Of a stretch of DNA of 64,000 bases, positions 1 to 10,400 are shown piece by piece (positions within the stretch are counted from its first letter, which is position 1; each line of letters opens with the position of its first letter). The position numbers and the translations under genes are program-made. Below the pieces are notes generated by a model. The model saw only the letters and a program-made list of their open reading frames with translations, was not told the DNA's origin and made no database searches. Source of the stretch: Bacteroidaceae bacterium. GTDB lineage: Bacteria > Bacteroidota > Bacteroidia > Bacteroidales > Bacteroidaceae. Location: positions 186,001 to 250,000 of the forward strand of contig JAGBBX010000011.1 in NCBI GenBank assembly GCA_017938245.1, given 5' to 3'.

Positions 1-3000
1 TGGAACAATATGTCAACCGACCTTTCGGATGTTGAATTGCCTGTGCCTACTAATGACGAGATACATAGGTGTAGTGCCGATTATCGTTACTATCTTAACT
101 ACTGTACTTTTTCCTATTCTATGGCATTTTGGACTTGGGAGCGTTGGCAGCAAGAGGTCGACTGGATGGCTCTGCACGGTATAAATATGCCGTTGGTGCT
201 TGTGGGTCTGGAGACAGTGTGGCGCGATGTCCTCACCGAAATGGGATATTCGAAAAGCGAGATTAATGAGTTTGTGGCAGGCCCCGGTTTTATGGCGTGG
301 TTTGCAATGAATAACCTCGAGGGATGGGGTGGTACAGGTGCCGGAATGAATGGTAACCCCGATTGGTGGTACGAGCGTCAAGGTAATCTTTGCCGCCGGA
401 TTCTTGCTGCTATGCGCGAGTATGGTATGAAACCTGTATTGCCCGGATATAGCGGAATGGTTCCCAACAGTATGAGAAACAAGAAACCCTCTTGGAATAT
501 CATTGAGTCGGGTATGTGGGCAGGAGGATACACCCGCCCCGACATTCTAAGTCCCGCCGATACCAAGAACTTTGGCTATATGTCAGAGCTCTATTATCGT
601 CATCTTAAGAAACTTATGGGTACGTCGGAGTTCTATAGTATGGACCCATTCCACGAGGGTGGTGTGCCCACAGGACAGGTGAGCATAAAGGCGGTTTACA
701 ACGGTGTTATGAAGGCGATGGACGACTATGCCATGACTGCCGAAGAGTTGTCGGCGTTAGGAATAGAGAAACCAAAGTGGGTGGTTCAGTATTGGCAGAA
801 TCTGCCTAATGCGACAGCTTTCGCATCGGTGCCTCTGGAGAATCCCGACCGCTTCGTAGCTCTCGACCTCTTCTCGGATGGTAATCCCAATTGGAGTGGC
901 AATCACTATGCGGGACACGATTTTATCTATTGTATGCTACATAATTTCGGTGGTCGTACTGGTCTGCACGGACGTGTAGCAAAGACCATCAGCGGATATT
1001 ATGCTGCTCTTAAAAAAGGCAATATGCGTGGAATAGGTGCCACTCCCGAAGGTATCGAGACCAACCCGATGCTCTACGATATGCTTTTCGAACTTCCCTG
1101 GAGAGCCGAGGAGCCTGCACCCGAGGAGTGGTTACGTACATACGCTTATAACCGCTATGGCATCGACTCAAAGGATGCACACACTGCGTGGGTGAAACTG
1201 TTAAACTCGGTTCACAATTGTACGGTTGATGGCCAGCAGGGAACTACAGAGCCTGTAATCCTTGCTCGTCCGGCCTGGACGGTAAACAGCGTGTCGAGTT
1301 GGAGTAAATCGGCTATCTATTGGGATGTTCAGGATGTGCTGAATGCTGCCGACCTGCTTCTGTCGTTGCAGAATGTACCGCAAAGTTCCGAGGCTAATTA
1401 CAGTTACGATGTAGTGGATGTTGTACGCCAGTCGATGGTCGATTTTGCCTACTATCTGTTGCCCGAAATTAAAAATGCTTACAATAAGCGTTACACAGCC
1501 GAGTATGAGCGTCTGTATAAACTATTCCTGCAACTGATGCTCGATGTAGATACATTGCTATCGGCCGATACCAATTTTACTCTTGGTCGTTGGACTGCTA
1601 TGGCTCGTGACGTTACCGACGAGGCCGAGGGTACGACGGTTGCCGATAAGAATTGGATGGAGTGGAACGCTCGTACGCAAATTACCGTTTGGTCTAAGAC
1701 CGACAGCAATCTGCACGATTACTCGAATCGTTGCTGGTCGGGGCTCATAAAGGATTATCACTACCAACGTTGGAAAATGTTCTTCGAAAATAATGGTGCA
1801 GCCCCCTTGGGTGGTTGGTTTACAGCTTTTGAGCGTCTCTGGACATTGAATTTTACCGATTATGTATATGATAACACCGTCTCGGGTGCCGATGCTGTTG
1901 CTACTGCAAAGGCTACTTTCGCCAACTATTTCGGCGTTCTTGGTGGTAGTTACTATTTCCCGTACGGTGTGACACGCGATGCTTCGGCAGTAGTTACGGA
2001 TGAGGCTTATCGTGGCGAGGAGTACCGACTTCCCATAAGAGAACTTAAAGCGGGTGTTTCGCTCGAGTCGCTATGGATTGACCTGAATGCCGACCTTGGC
2101 GTAAGCAGCAATGAGCAACTTGCAGTTGCGAACAACGCAGTGCAACTTCCTGCCGATGCTTTCATTGGTGCTGTTAAAGCTATCGCAACGCTCTCCGACA
2201 AGACTGTTCTTACATTTAAGGTGGCTATACGAGAGAAGATTACCGAGCCTCGTACTGTTACAGTTGCAACCGATGGCAACGGAACTGTATCTATAGAGGG
2301 CAGTGAAAGCCTTACGGTTAAGAATACCGACCCCGTTACAATGTTGGCAAAGGCAAATGCAGGTTACGACTTCTATCGTTGGGTCGACGCTAATGGTAAT
2401 GCAGTAAGCAACGAAAATCCCTATACCTATTATGGCAAAGAGGCAGCAACATTTACCGCGCAGTTTGTAGTGAACAAATGGGGAGTGCCCGGCGAGGATT
2501 TGTCCGATATCGGTGACATAAAGAGCTATGCGCAGTATGCCGAGTACATCTCAATAAAACGATATAACAAGGAGGAGGTTAGAATTTACGAGGTACAGGA
2601 GTCTCCCTCTAAACTCTTTAATGTTGTTCCCGGTATTGTAAATGTCGCTCGTGGCAGCAGTTTCGATATAAAGTGGAACGACCCTGCAAGCAACGGTCTC
2701 AAATATTGCTGTCTCTCGGCATATATCGACCTTAATGCCGATGGCGATTTCGATGATGAGAACGAACTTGTAAAGGTGCTTGGAACAAAGGGCGCTCAGA
2801 ACACTGCTGTATCGCAGGGTACTATAAATATTCTTCTGCCCTATGAAATTCCTCTTGGAATAACACATATGCGTATGCGATTCGATGGTGCTTGGAAAGA
2901 GGGATACGATAGCAAGACTAAAGCATTCCCTGCAAAAGCCGATGCCAACCGTATGATTTACGAGATTGTTCTTAATGTAACAGAATATCCCGAGACAGCT

Positions 3001-4218
3001 TCGCTCGTTACAATAAAGTCGAATAACGAGGAGTGGGGTAAGGCTACTATGGAACTCGACGGACAGATTGGCGAGAATACCGGAAGCGGAATCTCCGTTG
3101 CATCGGGAATGTCGATGCGACTCATCGCAAAGCCTATCGGAACGGCGCAGTTTGTCTGCTGGAAAGACCGTTACGAACGTGTTGTAAGCACAGAGCCTGA
3201 GTTTAAAATGTATGCTGTCGAGGATGGAGAGTTTACAGCGGTTTTTCACAAAGGTCTCGTGATTGAGGATTGGGTATTTGGTTACGAGACCGAAAACAAC
3301 GAGATAACCCTAACAAGCATAACAACAAAAGGTAAGGGCAACCTTGTTATTCCCTCAAATGTAACTATTGGTGATGACGAATATATAATTGTGGGACTTG
3401 CAAACGGTCTTTTCGATGGCGTAACGTCGCTCACATCGGTAACCCTGCCGTCGACACTTAGATTCGTGGGCAGCAATGTAGTGGCAAAGACTTCCATTGC
3501 CGGCAATGGCGAGGTGCAGATTTATAAATTAAAAAGTTCGCTGCCTCCTAAGAAGGCGTGGGCTTTGTCGTTGAAGGTATATACCGATGGCAGCACCTAT
3601 AATCAGTGGGGCTCGGGACTCCTTGCTACCGGCGAGGAGCCTTTGGGCGAGAACTACAAAGGTGGTTTCCAAATATATCTTGCCAAAGCCGGTAATATTG
3701 TTATGAAGATTGGTGGAAACACCGAGTATGCTCTTGATAACAGTGATTGTACGATAGCACAGGGTACCGCTTTTGACATAAATGTCGAGAGCAATGGTGC
3801 AGGCACACTAATGATAGAGGTAATAAATGCCAACGGTGTAGTGGGACGCAAAGAGGTATCGGTGTCACTGTCAAATGTGTTCTCTTTCTCTACTGCAATA
3901 CCCAAAGGAATTGACATAAACCTGTTCGAGGTGCGCTCGGGAACGATTCCCACACCTTTTGTGGGTTGCAGCAATCTTGTTGAGATTCTTGTCGAGGGGG
4001 GTAGTGAATACTTCTCTTCGATAGATGGTGTTCTTTATAATGCCGATGGCACCGAACTTATCTGCTACCCCGAGGGTAAGACCACTTCAATAGATATCGT
4101 AGATGCCGATTCGGTAGATGCACAGGCGATTTTCGACCTTGCCGGTAACCGCATCAAGGGTGTATCGGGTAGCGGAATTTATGTTGTAGACGGAAAGAAA
4201 GTTTTTATTAAAAAATAG
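1..4218 (+). CDS. Alpha-N-acetylglucosaminidase (GH89), multidomain, 5' partial
   Basis: Hydrolyses terminal alpha-linked N-acetylglucosamine, as in heparan sulfate ends or gastric-mucin GlcNAc caps; probably secreted. The reading frame is open to base 1, so the signal peptide and N-terminal domain lie outside the window. Numbering from the ATG at 10: the NAGLU barrel and C-terminal helical domain occupy about 1-710; likely catalytic glutamates are E216 (in DPFHEGG) and E347 (in TPEGIE), the two acids expected of GH89. Next come a divergent InlB-type repeat (about 755-825), a GEVED-like domain (about 840-1000, with DLNADGDFDDENE), a second InlB-type repeat, remnants of BspA-like leucine-rich repeats (FDGVTSLTSVTLPSTL) and a C-terminal IFDLAGNRIKG...IYVVDGKK tail typical of secreted Bacteroidales proteins. 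lnb starts 20 nt downstream without an intergenic terminator. The enzyme class is secure; the natural substrate is inferred. Confidence 0.9.
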   Translation, partial: WNNMSTDLSDVELPVPTNDEIHRCSADYRYYLNYCTFSYSMAFWTWERWQQEVDWMALHGINMPLVLVGLETVWRDVLTEMGYSKSEINEFVAGPGFMAWFAMNNLEGWGGTGAGMNGNPDWWYERQGNLCRRILAAMREYGMKPVLPGYSGMVPNSMRNKKPSWNIIESGMWAGGYTRPDILSPADTKNFGYMSELYYRHLKKLMGTSEFYSMDPFHEGGVPTGQVSIKAVYNGVMKAMDDYAMTAEELSALGIEKPKWVVQYWQNLPNATAFASVPLENPDRFVALDLFSDGNPNWSGNHYAGHDFIYCMLHNFGGRTGLHGRVAKTISGYYAALKKGNMRGIGATPEGIETNPMLYDMLFELPWRAEEPAPEEWLRTYAYNRYGIDSKDAHTAWVKLLNSVHNCTVDGQQGTTEPVILARPAWTVNSVSSWSKSAIYWDVQDVLNAADLLLSLQNVPQSSEANYSYDVVDVVRQSMVDFAYYLLPEIKNAYNKRYTAEYERLYKLFLQLMLDVDTLLSADTNFTLGRWTAMARDVTDEAEGTTVADKNWMEWNARTQITVWSKTDSNLHDYSNRCWSGLIKDYHYQRWKMFFENNGAAPLGGWFTAFERLWTLNFTDYVYDNTVSGADAVATAKATFANYFGVLGGSYYFPYGVTRDASAVVTDEAYRGEEYRLPIRELKAGVSLESLWIDLNADLGVSSNEQLAVANNAVQLPADAFIGAVKAIATLSDKTVLTFKVAIREKITEPRTVTVATDGNGTVSIEGSESLTVKNTDPVTMLAKANAGYDFYRWVDANGNAVSNENPYTYYGKEAATFTAQFVVNKWGVPGEDLSDIGDIKSYAQYAEYISIKRYNKEEVRIYEVQESPSKLFNVVPGIVNVARGSSFDIKWNDPASNGLKYCCLSAYIDLNADGDFDDENELVKVLGTKGAQNTAVSQGTINILLPYEIPLGITHMRMRFDGAWKEGYDSKTKAFPAKADANRMIYEIVLNVTEYPETASLVTIKSNNEEWGKATMELDGQIGENTGSGISVASGMSMRLIAKPIGTAQFVCWKDRYERVVSTEPEFKMYAVEDGEFTAVFHKGLVIEDWVFGYETENNEITLTSITTKGKGNLVIPSNVTIGDDEYIIVGLANGLFDGVTSLTSVTLPSTLRFVGSNVVAKTSIAGNGEVQIYKLKSSLPPKKAWALSLKVYTDGSTYNQWGSGLLATGEEPLGENYKGGFQIYLAKAGNIVMKIGGNTEYALDNSDCTIAQGTAFDINVESNGAGTLMIEVINANGVVGRKEVSVSLSNVFSFSTAIPKGIDINLFEVRSGTIPTPFVGCSNLVEILVEGGSEYFSSIDGVLYNADGTELICYPEGKTTSIDIVDADSVDAQAIFDLAGNRIKGVSGSGIYVVDGKKVFIKK

Positions 4219-4238
4219 TTGATTGACGCAAAGGATAT

Positions 4239-5408
4239 ATGAAGAAATTAGTTCTTTTATTGCTCTTTATGCCATTGTGCGCACTTGCCGATGACAAAAG
4301 AGAGATATCACTCCTGACCTGCTCACCGGGTGAGCAGGTCTATGAATTGTTTGGGCACACCGCGTTACGTGTAACCGACCCTGCGCGAGGTGTAGATGTC
4401 GTGTTTAACTATGGCCTTTTCAGTTTTGATGAACCCAATTTTGTATGGCGCTTTGTACGTGGAGAGACCGATTATCTGCTTGGATGCACCGACTTTAAAT
4501 ATTTCATAGCCGAATATGGCATACGTGGCTCGGGAGTAACCGAACAGGTTCTTGCCCTCGACTCATTGCAAAAAAATAGGATAATAGAGGCGCTTGCGAC
4601 AAATTCTTTACCTAAGAATCGCGTTTATCGCTATAATTTCCTCTTTAATAATTGTACCACAAAGGCACGTGATAAGATACTCGAGGCCGTTGGGGGAAAT
4701 ATAGCTTATGCAGCTCCTTCGGTGGGTGACTCTCTCACATTCCGAGACATTATACATATGCATACAGCCCAAAATGAATGGTATCAGTTTGGAATGGATA
4801 TGTTACTTGGCGTCCCTGCCGATGAAACAGCAAAGCGCGGAGGTGCGCAGTTTGCTCCTTTTGTGCTTATGCGTGAGTTCGCCGATGCTACAGTTTCTGT
4901 CGATGGCTCTACAAGGCGCCTTGTTGGCGCGCAGCACGAGCTGTTGTTGCCACAAAAACGCGAGGCGGTAAGGAATAATCTAACTCCTTTTAATGTATCG
5001 TTGCTGCTTCTACTGTTTACTCTTGTGGTGATGCTGTGCGAACGTCGTTCGGGACGTACCTTTTGGCTGTGGGATATACTGCTGATGTTGTTGCAGGCTT
5101 TCTCGGGTTCTGTACTGCTTTTTATGGTACTCTTCTCGCAACATCCGGCGGTAGATTGCAATTGGTTGCTTTTGTGGCTTAATCCGCTGCCCTTTGTGCT
5201 ATTGCCTATTCTGTTGTATCGCGTAGGGAAAGGACTCTCAATGGACTTTATGTGGCTTCAGGTCGCAATGCCTACGTTGTTTATCGTGACATCGCCGTTG
5301 TTGCCACAGAGCTTTCCCGCACCACTCTATATTTGTGCTGTAACAGTTATTATTCGTTCACTTTTTTATATATATAAAGATAAAATATGCGCATTGGATA
5401 TACGTTGA
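4239..5408 (+). CDS. lnb: Lipoprotein N-acyltransferase Lnb (formerly DUF4105 protein)
   Basis: A 389-residue inner-membrane protein of the family recently identified as the Bacteroides lipoprotein N-acyltransferase, which would add the third acyl chain to the N-terminal cysteine of lipoproteins. A signal peptide (about 1-17, ending CALA) is followed by a periplasmic papain/NlpC-like domain with conserved H40 (in ELFGHTALRV) and C139 (in FNNCTTKARD), the expected catalytic pair. About five hydrophobic helices fill residues 250-389, as in the C-terminal Lnb membrane domain. It starts 20 nt after the GH89 stop and its last 22 nt overlap the next gene, so translation of the two is probably coupled. 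A 12-bp perfect inverted repeat lies inside the early coding sequence at 4316-4340. The function is assigned from the family, not from anything unique to this sequence. Confidence 0.85.
   Translation: MKKLVLLLLFMPLCALADDKREISLLTCSPGEQVYELFGHTALRVTDPARGVDVVFNYGLFSFDEPNFVWRFVRGETDYLLGCTDFKYFIAEYGIRGSGVTEQVLALDSLQKNRIIEALATNSLPKNRVYRYNFLFNNCTTKARDKILEAVGGNIAYAAPSVGDSLTFRDIIHMHTAQNEWYQFGMDMLLGVPADETAKRGGAQFAPFVLMREFADATVSVDGSTRRLVGAQHELLLPQKREAVRNNLTPFNVSLLLLLFTLVVMLCERRSGRTFWLWDILLMLLQAFSGSVLLFMVLFSQHPAVDCNWLLLWLNPLPFVLLPILLYRVGKGLSMDFMWLQVAMPTLFIVTSPLLPQSFPAPLYICAVTVIIRSLFYIYKDKICALDIR
4316..4340. repeat. Perfect inverted repeat inside early lnb coding sequence
   Basis: Arms GACCTGCTCACC and GGTGAGCAGGTC are separated by a single G. 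The element begins about 77 nt into lnb and about 98 nt after the GH89 stop codon. No T tract follows, so it is not a classical terminator; it could fold in the mRNA. Confidence 0.6.
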
Positions 5409-6937
5409 TTTTTTTGTTTATCTCGCTTTTCTCTGCAACAGCAAAGGATAAGGGCGATGGTAATATAAGGCTGGTATTATCGATAAATGTCGACCAGCTT
5501 CGCAGCGATTTTCTATATGAGTTCACCGGCCTCTATGGCGATAAGGGCTTCAAGCGTCTAATGAATGAGGGACGTCTGTACTCTAATGCTTATTATGCCT
5601 ATGAGCACATCGACCGTGCCTCGGCAACGGCAACGATGATGTCGGGAACCTATCCATACGTTAGTGGAATAGTCGCAGGGCAGTGGCTCGACCGCAGTTC
5701 GTTGCGCCTTGTTAATTGCACCGACGATAGTCGCTATAAGGGATTATACACCAATAGGTCTGTTTCGCCTGCCAAGCTAAAGTCGCTTACTCTGCCCGAC
5801 GAGATGAAACGTGCCACTCGTAGCAAGGCGCAGGTATGTGCCATAGCTCCCGATTGCGATGTGGCAGTTATGGCAGGTGGTCACGCAGCCGATGTCGTTC
5901 TGTGGAAAAACGATGATACAGGATTCTGGTGCAGTTCGTCATACTATGGTAAGTTCCCTTCGTGGGCAGCCGATTTTAATAAGAAGATTGGTACAAAAGG
6001 TGCCAATTGGAAACCTTTCTTTCCAACCGAAATTTATGAGAATTTCGGCGATAAGGCGCCAAAGGCTTTCAGTTACTCGTTCAACGGAACAAATGATGTA
6101 CGCGACTATAAGACAAGCGCCTGCATAAACAGTGAGGTAAATGATATGGCAATAGCCTGCCTGCGCTCGGGAAATATGGGTCTCGACGATATTCCCGATT
6201 TTCTCTCGGTGACATACTATGCAGGAAACTATAAGTCGGCACCTATGGAGAATCGTCCTATCGAGGTACAGGATATATATACTCGTCTCGACCTTAACCT
6301 TGCAGCATTGCTCGATGAGATTGACAGTCGCATAGGACTCGAAAATGTACTCATCTCGGTAGCCTCTACGGGATACGTCGTAGAGGGAGAGGGTGACGAA
6401 GAGGAGTATCGCCTGCCGTCGGGTTATTTGCAACTCGACCGTATCTCGGCGCTGCTGAATGTATATCTTGGAGCCATCTTCGGTAAAGGACAATATGTCG
6501 AAGGGTATCATAATACACAGCTTTATATGAATCGTCGTCTCATTGAGACTATGCAACTCGATAAATTAGATGTTATTTCTCACGCAGTGGAGTTTCTAAA
6601 ATCGTTAGAGGGTGTTGAGGATGTATTTACCATTTACCGTTTGGGAGGATTGCTCAGCCCCGAGATGCAGTATGTGAAGAATGGTTATAATGCCAACTGT
6701 TCGGGCGATATCTGGCTGCGTCTTATGCCGGGGTGGAAGATGGCTAAGGATGTGGCGTCGGCATCTAATTTGGTACGTCGCAGTTCGGTATTCTTCCCTA
6801 TGATTATATGGGGCGGAGGCGTGGAGCCTCAGTTGGTCGAGACAATGACTCCTGCCAATATTATGGCTCCCGAGTTGGCGCGTATCCTGCGCATACGTCG
6901 CCCCAATGATAATTGTCTTAGAATGTTCAACCAGTAA
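5387..6937 (+). CDS. PafA-like alkaline phosphatase family protein, apparently catalytically dead
   Basis: A 516-residue protein with a signal peptide (about 1-19) and the full-length fold of the PafA-type alkaline phosphatase/phosphodiesterase family. Aligned by eye to PafA of Elizabethkingia as I remember it, the first metal ligand survives (D36 in NVDQLRSD), but the nucleophile Thr is R77, the Lys/Arg pair is D156/D158, the Asp/His pair before the IEVQDIYTRLD motif is N281/A285, the SADHG pair is S327/T328, and the last His is S460. Structural motifs such as RLDLNLAALLDEID and PMIIWGGG remain, so this is divergence of the active site and not random decay. It overlaps lnb by 22 nt, suggesting a coupled role such as a binding or accessory subunit in lipoprotein maturation. 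The role is inference. Confidence 0.8.
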   Translation: MRIGYTLIFLFISLFSATAKDKGDGNIRLVLSINVDQLRSDFLYEFTGLYGDKGFKRLMNEGRLYSNAYYAYEHIDRASATATMMSGTYPYVSGIVAGQWLDRSSLRLVNCTDDSRYKGLYTNRSVSPAKLKSLTLPDEMKRATRSKAQVCAIAPDCDVAVMAGGHAADVVLWKNDDTGFWCSSSYYGKFPSWAADFNKKIGTKGANWKPFFPTEIYENFGDKAPKAFSYSFNGTNDVRDYKTSACINSEVNDMAIACLRSGNMGLDDIPDFLSVTYYAGNYKSAPMENRPIEVQDIYTRLDLNLAALLDEIDSRIGLENVLISVASTGYVVEGEGDEEEYRLPSGYLQLDRISALLNVYLGAIFGKGQYVEGYHNTQLYMNRRLIETMQLDKLDVISHAVEFLKSLEGVEDVFTIYRLGGLLSPEMQYVKNGYNANCSGDIWLRLMPGWKMAKDVASASNLVRRSSVFFPMIIWGGGVEPQLVETMTPANIMAPELARILRIRRPNDNCLRMFNQ

Positions 6938-6995
6938 AAAATCGACTTATAGCGCATCTCATTTTTTACTTAACCGACTTTATAGGACACCGATA

Positions 6996-7043
6996 TTAAG
7001 CAACGAATGGCAGTCACCGCGGTGACTGCCATTCGTTGCTTAA
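6996..7043. terminator. 48-nt perfect palindrome between convergent genes
   Basis: A loopless perfect palindrome (half-site TTAAGCAACGAATGGCAGTC, centre CACCGCGGTG) lies between the plus-strand pseudo-phosphatase stop (6937) and the minus-strand PII-like stop (7064). It is well placed to act as a bidirectional intrinsic terminator. Confidence 0.75.
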
Positions 7044-7063
7044 TACTTTATAAATGTTGTCTA

Positions 7064-7357
7064 TCAATAACTCTGTTCGATGTTCCAAACAAATGCTCTC
7101 AGACCAAGCTGTGGAGCATTGGTATCCATCTTCTTAATCTCGGCCAACAGATTCTCGACCTTGTTGTCGTCAACAATAGAGATTATGCCACCGCACATCG
7201 AGGGCCACGCGTGTGAGCCGTAGTGAGGGTCACCTGTGCGACTGCCTCGTCCCTGCATTTGGTCGAAGAAAGAGAAACCTCGGCAGTTGTTATGCTCAAG
7301 CATAGTTATTATATCTTCCTTGTGAGATATATCGAATGTAATAAATATACTTTTCAT
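7064..7357 (-). CDS. Small PII-like (ferredoxin-fold) protein following RND pump genes
   Basis: A 97-residue cytosolic protein with no signal peptide. The pattern FITFDISHKEDIITML, then RGFSFFDQMQGRGSRTGDPHYG, then GGIISIVDDNKVENLLAEIKKM resembles the beta-alpha-beta repeats of the PII signalling superfamily, with a loop where the PII T-loop would be. It lacks the classical uridylylated Tyr and the C-terminal PII signature, so a nitrogen role should not be assumed. It is the last gene of the tetR-tolC-mfp-RND operon, 74 nt after the pump stop and behind a strong hairpin. Small PII-like proteins are known next to metal and solute transporters; control of the pump is inferred from position only. 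Confidence 0.6.
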   Translation of the reverse strand: MKSIFITFDISHKEDIITMLEHNNCRGFSFFDQMQGRGSRTGDPHYGSHAWPSMCGGIISIVDDNKVENLLAEIKKMDTNAPQLGLRAFVWNIEQSY

Positions 7358-7382
7358 TTTCTTATGGTTTTAATATATGTTT

Positions 7383-7421
7383 CTTTCAGATACAGGCCGT
7401 CCGACAGCCTGTATCTGAAAG
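7383..7421 (-). terminator. 15-bp stem between the RND pump and PII-like genes
   Basis: CTTTCAGATACAGGC pairs perfectly with GCCTGTATCTGAAAG around a 9-nt loop. On the minus strand it follows the pump stop codon by 10 nt and precedes the PII-like start by 25 nt. There is no good T tract. It may be an internal partial terminator or an mRNA processing stem that lowers expression of the last gene. Confidence 0.6.
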
Positions 7422-7431
7422 AGCTACTTAA

Positions 7432-10400
7432 TTAGTTTCTATCCTTATGCTTTAGCTGCTCCTCGTGTTTGTGCTCGTTCCAGTAGGCTGCAAGCTCGCG
7501 CTGCTTTTTAAGGCTGCGACGGCGGTTCTTCACACCAACACCTGCAAATATACAGTACATTGCGGGAACATAGATAAGTGTCATAATGGTAGATACAGTA
7601 AGACCACCGATAACGGCAATACCAAGAGGACGCCACATCTCGGCACCGACACCCTGACTGACAGCCATAGGCACCATACCAAGAATTGTGGTACAGGTTG
7701 TCATAAGCACAGGACGCAGACGGCTCTTTGCCGCACCTACGCAGGCCTGAATAATACCCAATCCGCGCTCGCGCAGCAGCATAATATAGTCGATGAGCAC
7801 AATACCGTTCTTCACAACCATACCAATGAGCATAATACCACCGAGCATCGACATAATGTTAAGGTTCGAACCGGTAACATATAGTCCGATGAGCACACCA
7901 CTGAGGGCAAACACCACCGAGAACATAAGGATGAAGGGGTAGGTGAGTGACTCGAACTGTGATGCCATTACAATGAACACAAGGATGAGGATAATCAATC
8001 CCAACTGACCGAGGTCACGGTTAGAATCCTGCTGGTCTTCGTAAGAACCTGCCACCTGTACGGCAATACCTGAGGGTATCTCCATCTGCTCGATTACCGA
8101 CTCTCCGTATGCTACACCATCACTCAGTACTGCACCTGCTGCAAGCACACCATCAACGGTAACGATACGCTCGCGGTCTTTACGCTCGATGGTAGGAGGT
8201 GTATCCTTCTGTACCACCTTTCCAAGCTCCTTGATGCGAACAGGCTTGCCTGTAGATGAGTAGATTACGATATTCTCGATAGCTTCGATGCTTGTACGGC
8301 TCTCGGGCTCGTAGCGAACCTTAACATCGTACTCGTCACCATCCTCGCGGAAGTATGTTGCCAACGAACCGTTGTAGCGGTTACGCAGGTATGTGGCAGC
8401 TGTGCTAAGGTTGAGTCCGTGTATTGCCAACTTCTCGCGGTCGAACTCCACCTGATACTCGGGCTGGTAGTCGCTACGACTTATGATAACCTGTGTAAAC
8501 ATCTCATTGCTACGCAGTTTGTCTGCCAACTCTTTTGCTATCTTATCGGTCTCGTTAAAGTCGTGACCATAAATTTCGAATGTGGCAGCGCTCTGTCCAC
8601 CCATTCCCTGCTGACCTGTCGAGATGTTGCTTCGTGCAATCTCGGGGAACAATTTTACGTCGGCACGCATCTGGTCACAAATCTGGTCAATTGAGAGTTC
8701 ACGCTGGTCAGAGGGAACAAAACTTATATTGAAACTGATGATGTGCGAACCATTATCGCGCAACGAAGCGAATGTATTGTTCTCATCGGCCTGACCAACG
8801 GTGAAGTTACAAGCCTTAAGGTCTTTGCCGTAACGCTCTTTCCATATATTGGTGAGTTTCAGTGCAATATCCTGCGAGTGCTCGACACGTGAACCGATGG
8901 GGAGCTCGATTGTAGCTGTTGCACGTGCATTATCGTTCGCAGGGAAGAATTCACTCTTTATACCTCCTGCCAAAAGTAAACTCAAAGCAAACAAGCCGAA
9001 GCAGGCTGCCAGCACTGTCCAACGGTGGCGTACAGCATAGTTGATTATGCGTGCGTATAGGTCATCTATGGCATCAAGACCCTTCTGAATGGGGGTATAT
9101 ATCTTAATGAACAGCTTGCTCTGTTTCTTCTGCAATTTGAGCATCTTGGCACACATCATAGGTGTCAGTGTCAGTGAAGCAACCAACGAAATGAGCATAA
9201 TGATACACATCATCCAACCAAGCTGCTTGAAGAGGACACCTGTCATACCTGTTACCATTGTCAGCGGGAAGAATACGGCAAACATAGTGAGTGTAGATGC
9301 CATAACCGAGGTTCCTACCTCATTTGTTCCGTGAACGGCTGCATTATAGGGACTTGAACCGCGCTCGATGTGTGTTGTTATGTTCTCGAGCACCACAATG
9401 GCGTCGTCCACAACCGAACCGATGGCAATACTCAAACAAGAGAGTGAAATCATATTGATTGAGCCGTCGGTTGCAAAGAGGTAGATGAACGATGCTACCA
9501 GCGAGAAGGGGATTGTGATGGCAACGATAACTGTTGCTCTCCAACGTCCCAAGAAGATAAATACCACCAATACCACAAAGATAAGCGCATCGCGGATAGT
9601 GTCGGTAAGAGTGTTTACTGTCTGAACGATGTTCTCCGAGGTATCGACAATTATATCGAGTTCTACATCAGAGGGGAGACGCTGCTGTAGTTTGGGGAGC
9701 TCTTCACGAACAGCATTGGCAATGGCAACAGAGTTTCCACCCGACTGCTTTTGAACGATAATCATCGCTCCTTGCTGTCCGTCGGTGAAGCTGCGCTGTG
9801 CGCGCTCTTGAACACTGTCGACAATACGAGCAACGTCGCGCAGGTAAATATTTGCACCATTGCGTGTTCCGACAACAAGGTCGAGCATATCTTGAGGGTT
9901 CTTGAATTCTCCCTCGACGCGCAGTGAGTAGGTATTGTTACCAATATCGAATGTACCGCCGGGGATGTTGCGGTTCTCGGCCGAGATAACGGAGCTGACA
10001 GCCTCTACCGAGATATTATATGCCTCCATCTTCACCGGGTCCATATAAATGTTAATCTCGCGCTCGGGGGCACCGCTGATTGATACAGTACCAACACCCT
10101 CGATACGTGCAAGGGGATTCACGATGTTATCGTCGAGAATCTTGTAAAGTGCAGCCTGACTCTCTTCAGCCTTTACCGAAATCATCATAATAGGAATCAT
10201 ATCGGTAGAGAACTTGAAGATGATAGGGTTGTTGGCATCATCGGGGAGTGAAGATGCTACCATATCGAGTTTATCGCGAACGTCGTTCGTGAGGTCGTCA
10301 ATGTCGTAACCAAATTCGAACTCCAATGTGATGACCGATACATTCTCGCGTGAGTTAGATGTAATGTGCTTAAGATGCTCGGTCGAGTTCAGGGTGTTCT

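Noticed and set aside
10-4218. SusC/SusD pair near the glycosidases, which would define a polysaccharide utilisation locus
   Set aside because: The only TonB receptor in the window is in the thiamine operon, lacks a SusD partner and is under a TPP riboswitch; the three glycosidases are scattered.
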